A stretch of 64,000 bases of DNA from Umbelopsis isabellina. Taxonomy: Eukaryota; Mucoromycota; Umbelopsidomycetes; Umbelopsidales; Umbelopsidaceae. The notes below the pieces were generated by a model, which was not told where the DNA came from, ran no database searches, and saw nothing but the letters and a program-made list of their open reading frames with translations. Shown one piece after another: positions 1-10,870 of this stretch (position 1 is the stretch's first letter; each line of letters opens with the position of its first letter). The DNA lies in NCBI GenBank assembly GCA_016758905.1, contig JAEPQZ010000014.1, positions 434,001 through 498,000 of the forward strand, written 5' to 3'. The position numbers and the translations under genes are program-made.

Positions 1-147
1 CAATAAGCGAACCAACCATTGAGTATTTTGCCTTTACCCAGATAGTTATATGTCGCCAATAAGGAAAACATTTTTGCTCTTCCGTCTCATGCAATGCTCG
101 GCAATATATGGCCACAGAAAAGTTCCTTTCTCCCTTCCGATGCCGTC

Positions 148-176
148 GCTGCTGCTGCTGCTGCCGCTGCTGCTGC
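148..176. repeat. GCT triplet microsatellite (imperfect)
   Basis: A run of GCT triplets broken by one GCC-type unit. It lies in non-coding DNA upstream of the first gene. Confidence 0.85.
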
Positions 177-404
177 GTCTTATTTAGGCTATGGCAGAAA
201 TATGTGTCAGTCTAGCCTACGAAATGGACCGGTTGAAAAAAGTATGTAACATGCTCTTTTTTTGAGTTAGCCATGTCATACAGAAAATAGAATTGGCTTT
301 TGATGTGAACACAAAGCCCAGACTCGGTCATAAAATTGTGCCAGTATTGGAAACAAAGGTATTATCTTGAAATCTGCAAAGTATTGTCACACTTGCCAGT
401 CATT

Positions 405-443
<39 letters not shown>
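405..443. repeat. CCAG tetranucleotide microsatellite
   Basis: About 9.75 uninterrupted copies of CCAG lie some 220 bases upstream of the first ATG and about 95 bases upstream of the TATA sequence. They are likely to vary in number between strains (inference). Confidence 0.9.
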
Positions 444-664
444 AGCCCAAGCTGGAATACAATGTGGGCTTTTCCAATTTTTACTCTTTTTTTTTTCTCT
501 TGTGTCTCGGGACCATAGCAAAAATTGTTGGCTCTCATATATAAAGCCCCACCTTCAAACCCACATTGCACTTTTCCGAAGCACATCAATTGCTGCCTCA
601 CTTATTCCCCTCTATCTTTCTATTTTTATTTTGTGCCTTTTCTTTTTTTCTCTAATTTATTATC

Positions 665-1651
665 ATGGCTCCAGAATACCCAGAATGGTTTCGCATGCGT
701 TCAGAATCAAATGGATACGTCGTCGCCATTGATCGATCATTGCCTAAACAAGACCTGTTGCGCTCTCAAGTCTACTTGTACCCGGCTCAACGCGACGACT
801 TCGAACTTTGGCACTGGGATGGCGAATACTTGAAGAATAAGGCCACCGACCTTGTTCTTGATATCCGCAAAGGTGCACAGATTTGCGTGTTTTGCTTATG
901 CTCGCTGAAGTTTGTTATTAACCTTAAACTTTTCCGCTATTCAGGTCGACTTCGTCTTATTGAAGACACCGAAATCTGTCTGTTTACTCCAAAGCCAAAG
1001 GAGAAGGCCTTGAACCAGCGTTGGTCCACAAGACAATGCACCGATGATTTTGGCCGAGAACAAACTGGCTGCTTTGTATACTCGCTATGTAACGATGAGT
1101 GGGTTCTCGAAGTCCAACACGCATCATCAGAGCAGCAACCCAAGCTGCTCATATTCCCTGCCAGAGATTTCGATAATGAGAACCAAAGATGGGTTTTTGA
1201 GCCTGCAGATGCCATACCCGATGCCCTGTGTAATGAAGACGATTTGACTCAGCTCGATACCAATCTCATCAGCCGGGAAGCCAGTCCGAGCAAACGCGGT
1301 TCCAGTAGCTCCGTTGGTTCAGGTAGTAGTGTTGAAGCTTTCAAAGAAGCTCATATGCTTATCTACCTAGAACACCAACCTCATGTCAGCGACAAAACCA
1401 TCGGTATGGCCGCTGCTTACCAAGCACTGCAACAATGGAAGCTACAGCAAGTGGAAGCCATGGCGGCTTTTGATAGCCAATCCATAAATAGCTCTACCCC
1501 AATCCAAAAGCTATTGCAAGACATTGCTGAAAAAGAAGCCATGATGATCTATGAACGCTGTGATCAACTGAACAATAACCCACAAGTAGCTCAATCGCTT
1601 GCCGCCATGTTGGTACTCAAACTCCATGAACAACAACCTGCTACACCCTAA
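665..1651 (+). CDS. Beta-trefoil (ricin-B-like) protein with a C-terminal helical domain
   Basis: The first ~180 residues look like a ricin-type beta-trefoil: a repeated pattern of short strands with NQRW and QRW motifs typical of QxW repeats, beginning with YVVAIDRS and YLKNKATDLVLDIR. A Ser-rich linker follows (about residues 205-225). The rest is helical and resembles, weakly, the CipC/DUF3759 type of fungal protein (HMLIYLEHQP then GMAAAYQALQQW). A probable intron lies at 873-944 (GTGCAC..TTCAG, 72 bases); it has no stop and keeps the frame, so an intron-blind prediction absorbs 24 extra codons. Carbohydrate binding is possible from the fold but not shown. There is no signal peptide, so it is probably cytoplasmic. 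The trefoil call is fairly sure, the C-terminal family call is not. Confidence 0.6.
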   Translation: MAPEYPEWFRMRSESNGYVVAIDRSLPKQDLLRSQVYLYPAQRDDFELWHWDGEYLKNKATDLVLDIRKGAQICVFCLCSLKFVINLKLFRYSGRLRLIEDTEICLFTPKPKEKALNQRWSTRQCTDDFGREQTGCFVYSLCNDEWVLEVQHASSEQQPKLLIFPARDFDNENQRWVFEPADAIPDALCNEDDLTQLDTNLISREASPSKRGSSSSVGSGSSVEAFKEAHMLIYLEHQPHVSDKTIGMAAAYQALQQWKLQQVEAMAAFDSQSINSSTPIQKLLQDIAEKEAMMIYERCDQLNNNPQVAQSLAAMLVLKLHEQQPATP

Positions 1652-2371
1652 AAACAAAAGTCTCTTGTATCATAACTTGCACTTTCTCTTTGTACAATCC
1701 ATTCCACTCACTTTTTACCATGTATTATTTTGCCTCCATTTTCACCACAGCAAAACAAAACATCCCATCACCATCCTTTGCTTTTATCTTCAAATTTATC
1801 TTGTACATCTCACCACCAGCCGGTTTATTATTTTTTTATTGAAATTCTTAACGCGCCATACCACTTGCTTTTTGATCTTTCTCTCCTCCAATGCTCAACC
1901 TCTTTGTAAATAGAACCTCCTATCCCGGCCTATTTCCGCCTTTCTTTTTTCAAGGCCCTTCACCCAACAATCACCACCGTAAAAAAAATAAAATAAGAAA
2001 CGTTCTTTACTCACATTTCTCATTGTACAGTATGGCGTGTTTTTCTACAGGTTTGGAATTAAACTTTTTCCTTGTCAGCTGAGAAGGGAGGGCACTTTTT
2101 TTTTTGTTACAGTATAAAAATTAATTTTCACTTTACGCGCGACGAGCGTAGATAAAAAAAGAAAGTAAAATGATCTGATTTTCAGCTAGCATTAAAAATG
2201 GTAAAGTGACATTCCTATCAATTGGCTTGGTCCACATATGTTTGTAAAACAAGAAGATACTAGCTCGGATAAATTCCCTGATTGGTTACAAGTTACCTAT
2301 TAAGAAAAGGGTTTCACGGTTCGGCGCGCACAGGCGCAGGCAAGTGAGAAAAAGTGTGAAAAAAACCCTGA
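1652..2371. other. Intergenic region between convergent genes
   Basis: T-rich and A-rich 3' flanks of the trefoil gene (plus) and PDK1 (minus). Open frames at 1599-1913 and 1891-2082 are low-complexity and unsupported. No other feature seen. Confidence 0.5.
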
Positions 2372-4996
2372 TCAACCTGTCACTCCGAACGTGTTCACTA
2401 GTAAAGTGTTGATTGCGTTCACCCAGTCTTCCGCTTTACCCTCGGGATCTTCAAAATAGGATGTCTTGTGTGGCTTTTAAGAGATGAAGATTTTCAGAAC
2501 TTTGTTCAAACTTTCTACATAACATGTTACACCCGTATCAATGGGTTATTTTCTCCCATCAGGCTCGGACTTACTGTATGTATCCAGAATTGCTTCTTGC
2601 CCTTTAGCTCCGGTGCCATTTTCGGCGTCCAGAAGATTTCGCCCTTTGGTACCGCCGATTTGTTGGTATCTTTGGAATCTTCACAGTAAAATAATCGAGG
2701 GCCATCGGTCAAGATGAGGTATCTCTTTTTGGAAAACAAACCGCGTCGCTTGTTGACTCGTCCAGCGCGTAATATAAGTTCATCCTTGTGTAAATATTTG
2801 CTCCTGTAAACCAGCCCCAATGTTTAGCAGCCGCCCATCAATAATATTACACCATGTTTCCCAAAAGAAAATGAAAACAATAATAATATGGAAAACCTTA
2901 CCATGGGGAATTGGCTTGTTCGGCAAGTTTCTTTTGACGCTCAGCGTCTTGTGCTAATTTTTCTTCAGCAAAGCTATTTATACCTCCACTTCGTATGCTG
3001 CTGGCATTGGATCGTGATGTATGCGCGATGGGTCGCGTTCGACTAGTCCGTGAAGGTGGTAGCGATAGTTTATTGGCATTACTAGCCGATCCATCTTCAG
3101 GCGTTATTGAGCCATTACCACTTGTCTGTTATTATATGTGTTAGTTTCTATTCCACATGTATGCTGTACCATCTTTCTACTGTGGAAACACACTCACCAT
3201 ACTGACCCGCGCCTCAGAGTTGTATTCATCTTCAAAAGGATCTCGCGCAATACCCTCAAAGCTGTGGCCCTGGTTTTGGAAAAACACATCGTTATCACTG
3301 GTCAGATCGTTTTCATTCATGCCTTCCATCTTGGGTAGGAAGGGCCGGAGTTTGGGTGCTTCACTAGTAAACAGATCGTCCCATGCCACGCCGTCAAAAA
3401 ACGGATGAGCTTTTAAAGCCTCCACACCTCCCGTCTCCTCCGAACCAAGACGAGTGCGTGGATCAAGAACTAGCAACTTTTCCACCAGGTCCTTGGCGAC
3501 GTCGGGAAAAGTAGCAGGAAATGCGTACTCTAATTTGGTGATCTTGTTAAACGTAAGGTATTCTGTTGCTCCCTTGAAAGGTGGTTTGCCGGCCAGCAGC
3601 TGATAAATGATACACCCTAGAGCCCAGAAGTCCGATCTATGATACATACATATGTTAATGGGTTGGTGAACGCTTGTGGAAAAGTAGCGGTTTCATATCT
3701 GGCTTTACTTACGCAGTTGATGCTTCTCGAGCCGACAATAGCTCGGGCGAAACATACTCAGCCGTACCCACGAAGGAATTGGCTCTCGATCTCCCTCTAG
3801 GGTCTGATTACAAAAACGAGTTTTAGAGTTTTAACATAACATTCTCAGAAGCAATCGTGCCTTGCGTAGTTATGGCGCAGCATGTGTAATGTAATGGGTC
3901 TTTTTTACCTTCTTCGTCGTCTCTACTGCGTGCGTCGGGAGTCACCGGCTCCTCCTCATCGAGTATTTTGGCCGTCCCGAAATCCGTCAGCTTGATATGC
4001 ATTTTCTCATCAAGTAATATACTGCGAACCCAACGGATGTATAAAAATAATGAAAATTTGTGGGACAATGAGCTGGGATGTGTTACTTACTTTTCTGGTT
4101 TGACGTCCCTTTTTGGGAAAAACAGCCAAGGGGCAGGATGTGCAATTTAGTGATAACAGTCGTAAAACCTTCTTCTCGTCCAACTCAATGTCACACTCAC
4201 CTGTGAATAACATGTCTAGAATGTACGTGCTCTAATGCAGACAAGATTTCTGCAGTGTAAAATTGTGTGGTCGAGAGATCGAATGATCCCAGCTAGGTTA
4301 GCAAAAATAATTAGTACACAGTCCAAAGTTACCCTAATGAATGGGGATTGAGTGGGCTCACCTTTTTGATGTACGTGAGAAGCTCTCCATTGGGCGCCAA
4401 AGTAATCACATAATCTACATAATAAAATGGAAATTCAAATCATTTAGAATGTTGTTAAAATCTGTGCATGTCCTTTTGCTGTCACATACATAAGCTGTTT
4501 CTATCCTGCAGGGTCCAGTACAGTCGCACTATACCAGGATGGTTCATACGAATCAGAGCCTTTTTCTCGATATTAACATATTTTTGTTTCTTTTCTCTGA
4601 TGATGTGGAATTTGTCTAGCACTTTGATGGCGTATACGTGATTTGTTCGTCTATCTTTGGCTTTTAAGACCTGCAATTGAAACCATTACATATCATGCAC
4701 ATTGATAGCGGTTTAAGGCGAGTAGACGCGATACGCACCGTTGAGTAGCTGCCTTCTCCAAGCGTATCGGTCAGTTCAAAGTCTTGAATGTTACGGTGAT
4801 GGCGATGTTGCGGGTGGTCTGGATTGCTCAGTTCAGCAGCTGAGGTTGTGACGGGCATAGGTGCATGCAAAGTGGCAGACTCATGTGTTCCCTGTCGAGT
4901 TGCTGTCGCGCTTGTGACGCTTTGTGCAGCATCGCTTTGGGATGCAGAGGGTGAAGATTGGCTTGAAACTGAATCCACAGCTGGCATACTGGCCAT
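2372..4996 (-). CDS. 3-phosphoinositide-dependent protein kinase 1 (PDK1/Pkh-type AGC kinase)
   Basis: Ser/Thr kinase that phosphorylates the activation loop of other AGC kinases. After a Ser-rich N-terminus (~75 residues) come the Gly loop (LGEGSYSTV), the ATP lysine (YAIKVLD), the DFG motif (KLTDFGTA), the PDK1-type activation loop (ANSFVGTAEYVSPELL, containing the autophosphorylated Ser) and the C-lobe (DFWALGCIIYQLLAGKPPF). A Ser/Thr-rich linker leads to a C-terminal PH domain of PDK1 type (AGRVNKRRGLFSKKRYLILT .. FEDPEGKAEDWVNAI), which binds phosphoinositides. There are many introns. The last is 2474-2574, giving the final exon 2372-2473; the ATG exon ends near 4739. The acidic insert before the SFVG loop (about 3880-3960) is longer than in animal PDK1. 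The 3' end of YAF9 lies just upstream in the same direction. Confidence 0.93.
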
Positions 4997-5133
4997 GTCT
5001 TCTTTTTACAATCCACAAAGGTGTGAAACAAAAATAACTTGGTGACCCTGAGTTGGGGAAAAGGAAAATTGTATTGAAATAATCTGATTAGCCCTTTCTT
5101 ATTTTTTTATTGTAAAAACTATCGCTCCATTCT

Positions 5134-5914
5134 CTATTTGTACATGGCTGCCTCTTCAGTAATTGCCTCAGCCCGCTGCCGCTCTTTTTGCATTTGTCGA
5201 TTCACTTCACGTAATGACTTGTCCAGCCGGTCCAACTCTTCCTGCTCTACCATAGTGCTGAATGGCACTGGTGGGTCTTTGGTTGATTTCTTGGTAGGTA
5301 ATTGAATGGATGTTGCATTGTTCTCTTGCAGTATTTGATAAAACGCTTCCGTTGGTTCATTGAACACCTAGACGTGCAATCGGTTAACAATAATGATTTC
5401 TTTGTGTTGGTTTTCGAATCAAATAATGGTACATACAATTTCATCATAATTGAAGCTTGTCACTGGCTTGTCCTTGGGCCACGGCTGACCTGTGCCGTCG
5501 TCTTCGTATGGATGTAGCCGTAAATGATGGTACAGCGTCACTGGCTTCTCTCCAGACGCGGTATGGAAATATATCTTGATAGCTATCTCAAATTCACCCC
5601 ATCCTGTCTCGGTCACTTCGAACGGAGGCTGCTCAATGGCTGTCAAAAGCGAACTTTGTCAGTAACTTGTCTGATATAGGACAATGTCAGCATTTTTACT
5701 CACTTCTTTGTGGATTCGGATACGTTTCGTGCAAGCGGAAAGTTACTTTCTTGATCCAAAAACTAATGTCTTCATTGTTGACTCCACGTACAAGAATCGT
5801 CCATTTGTGTGTATGATCGCTGTCGCTAGCTTTTTTGCCTCCCAGTGGTGTCGCTACATTGCCATAGTATAATGCACGTGTTGCCACTGTGCCCTTCATT
5901 CGCTTATTACTCAT
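5134..5914 (-). CDS. YAF9: YEATS-domain protein Yaf9 (GAS41)
   Basis: Subunit of the SWR1 chromatin remodeller and NuA4 acetyltransferase; the YEATS domain reads acylated histone lysines. Exons 5704-5914, 5439/5440-5639 region down to 5437, and 5134-5367. The start MSNKRMKG at 5914 matches the family N-terminus (SNKRVKG..YGNVA); an in-frame ATG at 5962 would add 16 residues. Clear YEATS signatures: [28 protein letters not shown], then [15 protein letters not shown] and [11 protein letters not shown]. The C-terminus is a short coiled coil ([20 protein letters not shown]), as in the family, used for complex assembly. About 210 residues, the usual size. Confidence 0.94.
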
Positions 5915-6237
5915 TCTAGTTTCAGTTGCAGACTTTGAAGGTAAATTTAAGGATTCTATCAAGACAGGGCAGTTCTGAGAATGAATCGATGCACCTGGCT
6001 AGCTTCAGTGTGACTTGAAAAATACGTGCAAGCACTGGTTAAAATTTGTCCTGTGCTCAAGTGACTAAACGCGCTTGTTCATATCTTGCAAATATTGCGC
6101 GCATATAACAACACTTCGACCACGGCGGTTGTAGGTGCTTTGTAATTGAGGAGAAATATTAGGATATTCATTACTCTTTTTCTTGTAAAATTAACTGGAG
6201 CAAAATCCACTAACTAGGATGACCTATGGTGTGGCTC
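5915..6237. other. Intergenic, upstream of YAF9
   Basis: AT-rich, with no supported gene; serves as YAF9 promoter and the 3' flank of the duplicated secreted-protein locus. Confidence 0.4.
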
Positions 6238-6359
6238 AGAAAATTAAACACTATTAACCATTGAACCAGCTTTATCGCTCTCAACTCATATCTTTTCATT
6301 GTGATTTATAGAAATAGCTCAATAAATCTCAAATGTTACGCCTGATAACTTGATAAACA

Positions 6360-6640
6360 TCTATAGCCAGGCATGATTGTCTCGTAAGACACGTCAAGAC
6401 ACGAGGCACACTCCAAGACAGCGGCCGGAAATTGAGTATCTCCTACTTATTGTGATAAGCACCTACTGAAGCAACGTGCTTTTTCCGTGATTAGATTACA
6501 GAGCTGCTGGCAAGGAGGAGGATAGTTGCTCGCTTTGCCAGTGTAACACCACTGCGTTCTTCAGTTGCAGGGGTGCTGCAGCCACGATCCCATAACCAAT
6601 AGTCATGAGAGTAAGAACTGTTTTGCAGCTAACTATGATA
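6360..6640 (-). pseudogene. Broken copy of the small Cys-rich secreted-protein gene
   Basis: This is the unit-1 counterpart of the gene at 7133-7429. The signal-peptide region (TVLTLMTIGYGIVAAAP) and most of the downstream DNA can be matched by eye to the intact copy, but the reading frame is no longer continuous; a few breaks are present. The promoter copy, including the TATA-like element near 6714-6723, is still recognisable. It is best read as a decayed paralogue. Confidence 0.8.
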
Positions 6641-7132
6641 TATGTCGTAAGGCCAGAACTTGAAGGTATGAAAATCTTTAGCAAGTCATTATGGCCACCA
6701 TGTCATAAAGACCCATTTTATAAGTGAGCAGTTTGCCTCTTTGTGCCTTATTGCGCATCCGTAGAATTGGTTGGGTTATTTAGTCAAATCAGATGCAGGA
6801 GAGCATAAGGATATGAGAAGCTGATGATACAAGGGCTTGCCTGTCTATGGATATATCTATTCTTCCAAAAATAAGATGTTTTAATGCATCATATTGATAA
6901 GCTTTAATTATGATTCAGAATATAGTTACATGGTCTATGGTGTTATTGTCAAGGTGAAATGACGCAGACAATACTGCTCTGTAAATATGACTATTGCTTT
7001 TTATTGAAATTTCAGGTGGTACTAATGATGTGATTTAAAAAATGAAACACCTTTAATCTACAGAACAGCTTAATCGCGATTAAATCAAATCTTTTTATTG
7101 TGATTTATAGTAAGTCCGATAATAAACAACTG

Positions 7133-7429
7133 CTATTCTTTGAATTTATATAAACAGGCATAGCAAGGCGCAACGTCATAGAAGGTCTTATGAAGACACG
7201 AGGCACACGGAAAGGCAGACGGCGGGAATTGAGAAGTTCCTGCTTGTGATAAGCATATTTTGGAGCAACCAGGATTTTCCGTGATTAGATTACAGAGCTG
7301 CTGGCAAGGAGGAGGTATAGTTGCTCGCTTTGCCAGTGTAACACCACTGCGTTCTTCAGTTGCAGGTGCTGCAGCCACGATCCCATAACCAATAGTCATG
7401 AGAGTCAGAATTGATTTACAGCTAACCAT
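7133..7429 (-). CDS. Small secreted cysteine-rich protein with a Kex2-type processing site
   Basis: 98 residues. The N-terminus (KSILTLMTIGYGIVAAAP) is a clear signal peptide. A short pro-segment ends in LAKR, a dibasic Kex2-type site, giving a mature chain of about 60 residues with eight cysteines in the order CxxxC..C..C..CxxC..CxxC, suggesting four disulfides. I do not recognise a named family. Small secreted Cys-rich proteins in fungi include adhesion, signalling and host-interaction proteins, but no function can be assigned here. A TATA-like element (ATTTATAA, 7510-7517) lies about 85 bases upstream on the coding strand. No intron is needed. A broken paralogue lies directly downstream. 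Confidence 0.75.
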   Translation of the reverse strand: MVSCKSILTLMTIGYGIVAAAPATEERSGVTLAKRATIPPPCQQLCNLITENPGCSKICLSQAGTSQFPPSAFPCASCLHKTFYDVAPCYACLYKFKE

Positions 7430-7509
7430 AGTATCTGTTGTAAGATAATGAACTTGAAAGTATGAAGATCTTTAGCAAGCAATTATGGCCACCAATGTCG
7501 TAAAAGCTC

Positions 7510-7517
7510 ATTTATAA
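7510..7517 (-). promoter_or_regulatory. TATA-like box of the secreted Cys-rich gene
   Basis: TTATAAAT on the minus strand, about 85 bases before the ATG, and retained in the duplicate promoter near 6714-6723. Conservation between units supports function. Confidence 0.5.
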
Positions 7518-7823
7518 GTAAGCATTTTGCCCCTTTGTGCCTAACTGCGAATCAAGAAAATTCGCCCAGGTATTCTCCAGCCAAATCAGATGCAGGAGAG
7601 TATAAGGACATGAGAAGCTAATGATGCAAGGGTTTGCTTCACTATGGATTTATCACATTTTTATTGAAAAATGTGTATAGATTCATCATTCTTGATAGGC
7701 CATATATTTGATTCAAAATACAATTGAATGGTCAATGGCGTACTTTTCAAGGTTGAAACTACGAAGACTATGCTCTATCACAGTGATTATTGCTAACTGT
7801 TGATAATGCAGGTGGTACTACAT

Positions 7824-8510
7824 GCCCTTCCAACTCCTGCGTATACAAGCAGGTATCTAGGTGTACATAGCGGAGTCATAATCGTACGCAATGTGCTAGG
7901 CTCGATATGCTTCGTTTATAGTGTTCACTGTTTTTGAGCAAGAAGCTGTATATCTTAAGACAAGTTACACTTGAAACTACTTTCAAAAATAGTTATGTAT
8001 CACTAAGGCTTCTTCAATGAAAGCAATGATATTATGAGCCACGAATGCTAAGAACTTGAAGCTAATAATAACAATCTCAAGTCGAGAACTTTGACCATGA
8101 TCATTACGTCAATTTTGGGATATACCCATAATTCCAGCTCACCGGCTTACCGAACTGAGATTAGACATTCTAAAGATAACACAGTCAACTCCTTCAATCG
8201 CAAGGCAGTCCACAACCCAAAATTCAAAGCTAGGTATGGTCAATTATAGCTTATACATCGACAATCATATATTTAGCATTAGAAGCTGATGGAATAGCAA
8301 TTCTCTGAGCTCATATTCGGCGGTTCGTGCTCAATTATGCAACCTTTCAAGGTGGTTCTCTTCAAAGAAATTTTGAAGGTCAATGTCTCAAACGAATTCT
8401 TAAACCGGCGAAAATGTCATAAATCGAAGATGTAAATAATTCTCGGAATGTTTTTCTTGTTGCAAATACTTGTTCGTAGCACCTAGCTTCCCTATACCTT
8501 TGTAAAAAAA
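7824..8510. other. Intergenic, upstream of the M20 amidohydrolase gene
   Basis: AT-rich, no supported gene. Divergent from the secreted-protein locus, so it holds the promoter for the gene at 8511. Confidence 0.4.
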
Positions 8511-9873
8511 ATGGTTGCAAACAATCAAACTCAAGTGAGGGTATCAAAAGGCATTGATGATACTCGATCTGAACTTCGAGAAATGGCAAAGCAAATCCAT
8601 AAACATCCTGAGCCTGGAATGGAAGAGAAGTTTGCTCACGATTATTTGACCAAGTTTTTGGAGGAAAAAGGTTTTCAAATTGAAAAAGGTGTTGCCGACA
8701 TCGCTACTGCTTTCGTGGCAACTTACGACACTGGACGACCGGGACCAAGAATTGGGATCTGCTCTGAATTTGATGCGTAAGTGTTTGAATCGTGATGCGA
8801 AAGGCCGTAGACAATTCTGCCGAGCATGGAGCTGATCTCAAGCATTAGTTTGCCTCTATCAAAAAAGGTGGTGAAACACGCATGCGGCCACAACCTCATA
8901 GCCACTGTAGGCGTTGCAACTGCTCTTGGTCTTAAAACTGCCCTGTCAGATTCAGAATACAAGGCTGGTGGTCAGATTGTATTGTTTGGTACACCTGCTG
9001 AAGAAGATTTTGGTGGAAAAAATTACATGTTAGCAAAAGGTGTGTTCAAGGCAGTAGACATCTGTATGATGGCCCACCCCAACGCAGGTGACAAAGATTT
9101 TAGCCGTGGCCCAATGATTGCTCGTTCTTCTGTAAAGGTGGAATATTTTGGTAAAGCAGCTCACGCAGGCATGAATCCCTGGGGTGGGATTAATGCCCTC
9201 GACGCTATTGTACTAGCCTACAATGGAATCTCAACTTTGAGACAACAAATGGTTCCTACTGATCGTGTACATGGTATCATCACTCAGTAAGTGCCATCAT
9301 AAATACCGCTGTTACCGTATTCTCAAGACTTGTATCAACAAAAAGCTTGCTTTCAGTGGTGGCTCAGCTCCTAACATCATTCCCGATCACACAGCTGGAA
9401 GTTTTAGCTGTCGTTCTGTAAACAGAGATGGACTAGAGAAACTTGGTGCTCATGTCGACAAGATATTTCGATCCGCAGCTGAAGCAACAGGTTGCAAGGC
9501 CGAACTATCTTGGGATGAGTCACCTTATCTAGATGTGAAAAACAACAAGGTTTTGATGGACCTTTACGCTAAAGCTATGACAGAAGCAGGTTATTCTGAT
9601 CGAAACCCTGGTGTCAAGAATCCAGATCCTCTTACCAGCAGTACTGATTTTGGGTCTGTGTCTTATTCAATGCCGGCTATACATCCAATGTTTGGCATCA
9701 ATACTGCGAGTACTCCACACACTGCCGACTTTGTGGATGCTGCTGCTCAAGATGTCGCCTTCGACAATGCATTGGTGACTGCTAAGTCTTTAGCCACCGC
9801 GGGCTTAACTGTTCTTGAGGATAAAGAGGTCTACAATAACATTGTGAAGGAGTTTCAGCAACTCAAGAAGTGA
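8511..9873 (+). CDS. M20-family amidohydrolase (PM20D2/aminoacylase-like)
   Basis: Metal-dependent amidohydrolase of the M20 peptidase family, resembling the PM20D2 and aminobenzoyl-glutamate hydrolase group that cleaves N-acyl amino acids or odd dipeptides. Exons 8511-8776, 8849-9286 and 9357-9873 (introns 8777-8848 and 9287-9356) join cleanly: EFDA+LPLSKK and THG+GSAPNIIPD. Visible family motifs are the start of the catalytic core (EMAKQIHKHPEPGMEE), the CSEFDALP segment, the metal site HACGHNLI, the catalytic Glu region (FGTPAEEDFGGK), the dimerisation-domain AAHAGMNPWGG and the late STDFGSVSYSMPAIHP. About 407 residues, normal for the family. No signal peptide, so probably cytosolic. The substrate cannot be told from sequence. 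Confidence 0.9.
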
Positions 9874-10189
9874 TAATTGAAAACCTTGTTAGTCGGAAGG
9901 GACTAAGGACATATGCTTAGAGATATTTTCATTAGCTACCGTTTTTTCTTAGAGAATGTCAACTAAAGATTCATGCAATAAAATCCGATTAATATGTTGA
10001 AAGCTAAGTAATTCAAGCATAGAAATGGTGATGTCTTCGAGACACTAATGGCGTTTCCATAGAAAAGACGAGATCATACATCCCAGCCAATCGCAGGCCA
10101 ATGATATTCGACATTCTTAGCATGATCAATTCGCGTTGTCAATATTAATCCGCACAGCCACTAAGAACAGATGACAACAGACAGAAATT

Positions 10190-10235
10190 GGCACAGGTTA
10201 TGAGCTTTATAGCCAGTAAATCCATAACCTGTGCC
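10190..10235. repeat. Perfect 13-base inverted repeat (hairpin-capable)
   Basis: Arms 10190-10202 (GGCACAGGTTATG) and 10223-10235 (CATAACCTGTGCC) are perfect reverse complements around a 20-base spacer. There is no T-tract typical of a terminator and no gene close by (nearest stop 317 bases away). Could be a binding-site palindrome, the end of a degraded mobile element, or chance. Confidence 0.7.
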
Positions 10236-10816
10236 ATAATCTGCGTCAGGTCGAGGTAATTAATGGTAAGATATAAGTTCTAGGATTATTGATAGACCAT
10301 TGTGGGATGAATAGCGTCATCCGAGGCTGTAGAATTAAATGACCTATTGTGGCTCATAATCAATCAAGCCAGCGCGTGCTTTACCATTGACTCCAGTTTG
10401 AGGCTGAAGTTGCCATCTAGGTCAACAGTGTATTTTTTTAATAGGGCTAAAAACAAGGTTAAAACGAATTACCAGAATATACTTATTTGTAGGACTGTAT
10501 CAATGAGCTGATATGATGCTCTAGCTAGATTTTTATGAGACTACATTCTGTTTGGCATGGACGAAGATTTTCTTTATTTTTATTTTTTTGGTAGAAACAG
10601 GAATCGTTCTTTTGCTGATATGCAAACATCCAAGAGACTATTGGATAGATTCGTCGGTCAAGTTTATTATTAATACAGAGGCTGTGGGCAATGCGCGAAT
10701 AATGGAAGGCGTTGCGACAATACAATAATGGCATGCCCCCTTTTAAAGAACAAATCTATCGGCACCGCAAGCGATCAAAGGCTAAAAACCCATGAGGCTC
10801 AGTATATGTCAAAAAG

Positions 10817-10824
10817 TATAAATA
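10817..10824 (+). promoter_or_regulatory. TATA box upstream of the interrupted secreted-protein gene
   Basis: TATAAATA, 47 bases before the ATG at 10871. Its preservation suggests the locus was active recently or is still transcribed. Confidence 0.5.
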
Positions 10825-10870
10825 CAAGTCAAGTTGTCTTCCTTCATTGCAATAATAAACACAACCAACA

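Larger units (their letters stand above)
1..664. other. Upstream region of the first gene, with two simple repeats and a TATA box
   Basis: No gene was recognised here. The stretch holds a GCT/GCC triplet run (148-176), a CCAG tetranucleotide run (405-443) and a TATATAAAG sequence at about 538-546, roughly 120 bases before the ATG at 665. A pyrimidine-rich leader follows the TATA sequence, as is common in fungal promoters. Short open frames over the repeats (for example 367-732) are low-complexity shadows. Confidence 0.6.
6238..7823. repeat. Tandem direct duplication, two units of about 0.79 kb
   Basis: Unit 1 is about 6238-7025 and unit 2 about 7036-7823. Matching landmarks recur about 790 bases apart: the 3' flank TTNTTATTGTGATTTATAG, the coding core, the TATA-containing promoter ending TTATAAGT, and an outer end reading TCAGGTGGTACTA / GCAGGTGGTACTA. 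Identity is high in the coding core and clearly lower in the flanks, so the duplication is not recent. Each unit carries one minus-strand copy of a small secreted-protein gene. Confidence 0.85.
9874..10870. other. Intergenic region with an inverted repeat
   Basis: No supported gene. Holds the perfect inverted repeat at 10190-10235 and a TATAAATA element at 10817-10824. The minus frame at 10525-10734 has no recognisable content. Confidence 0.5.

Noticed and set aside
362-732. Open frames across the CCAG repeat
   Set aside because: They arise because the tetranucleotide repeat has no stop in several frames; low complexity only.
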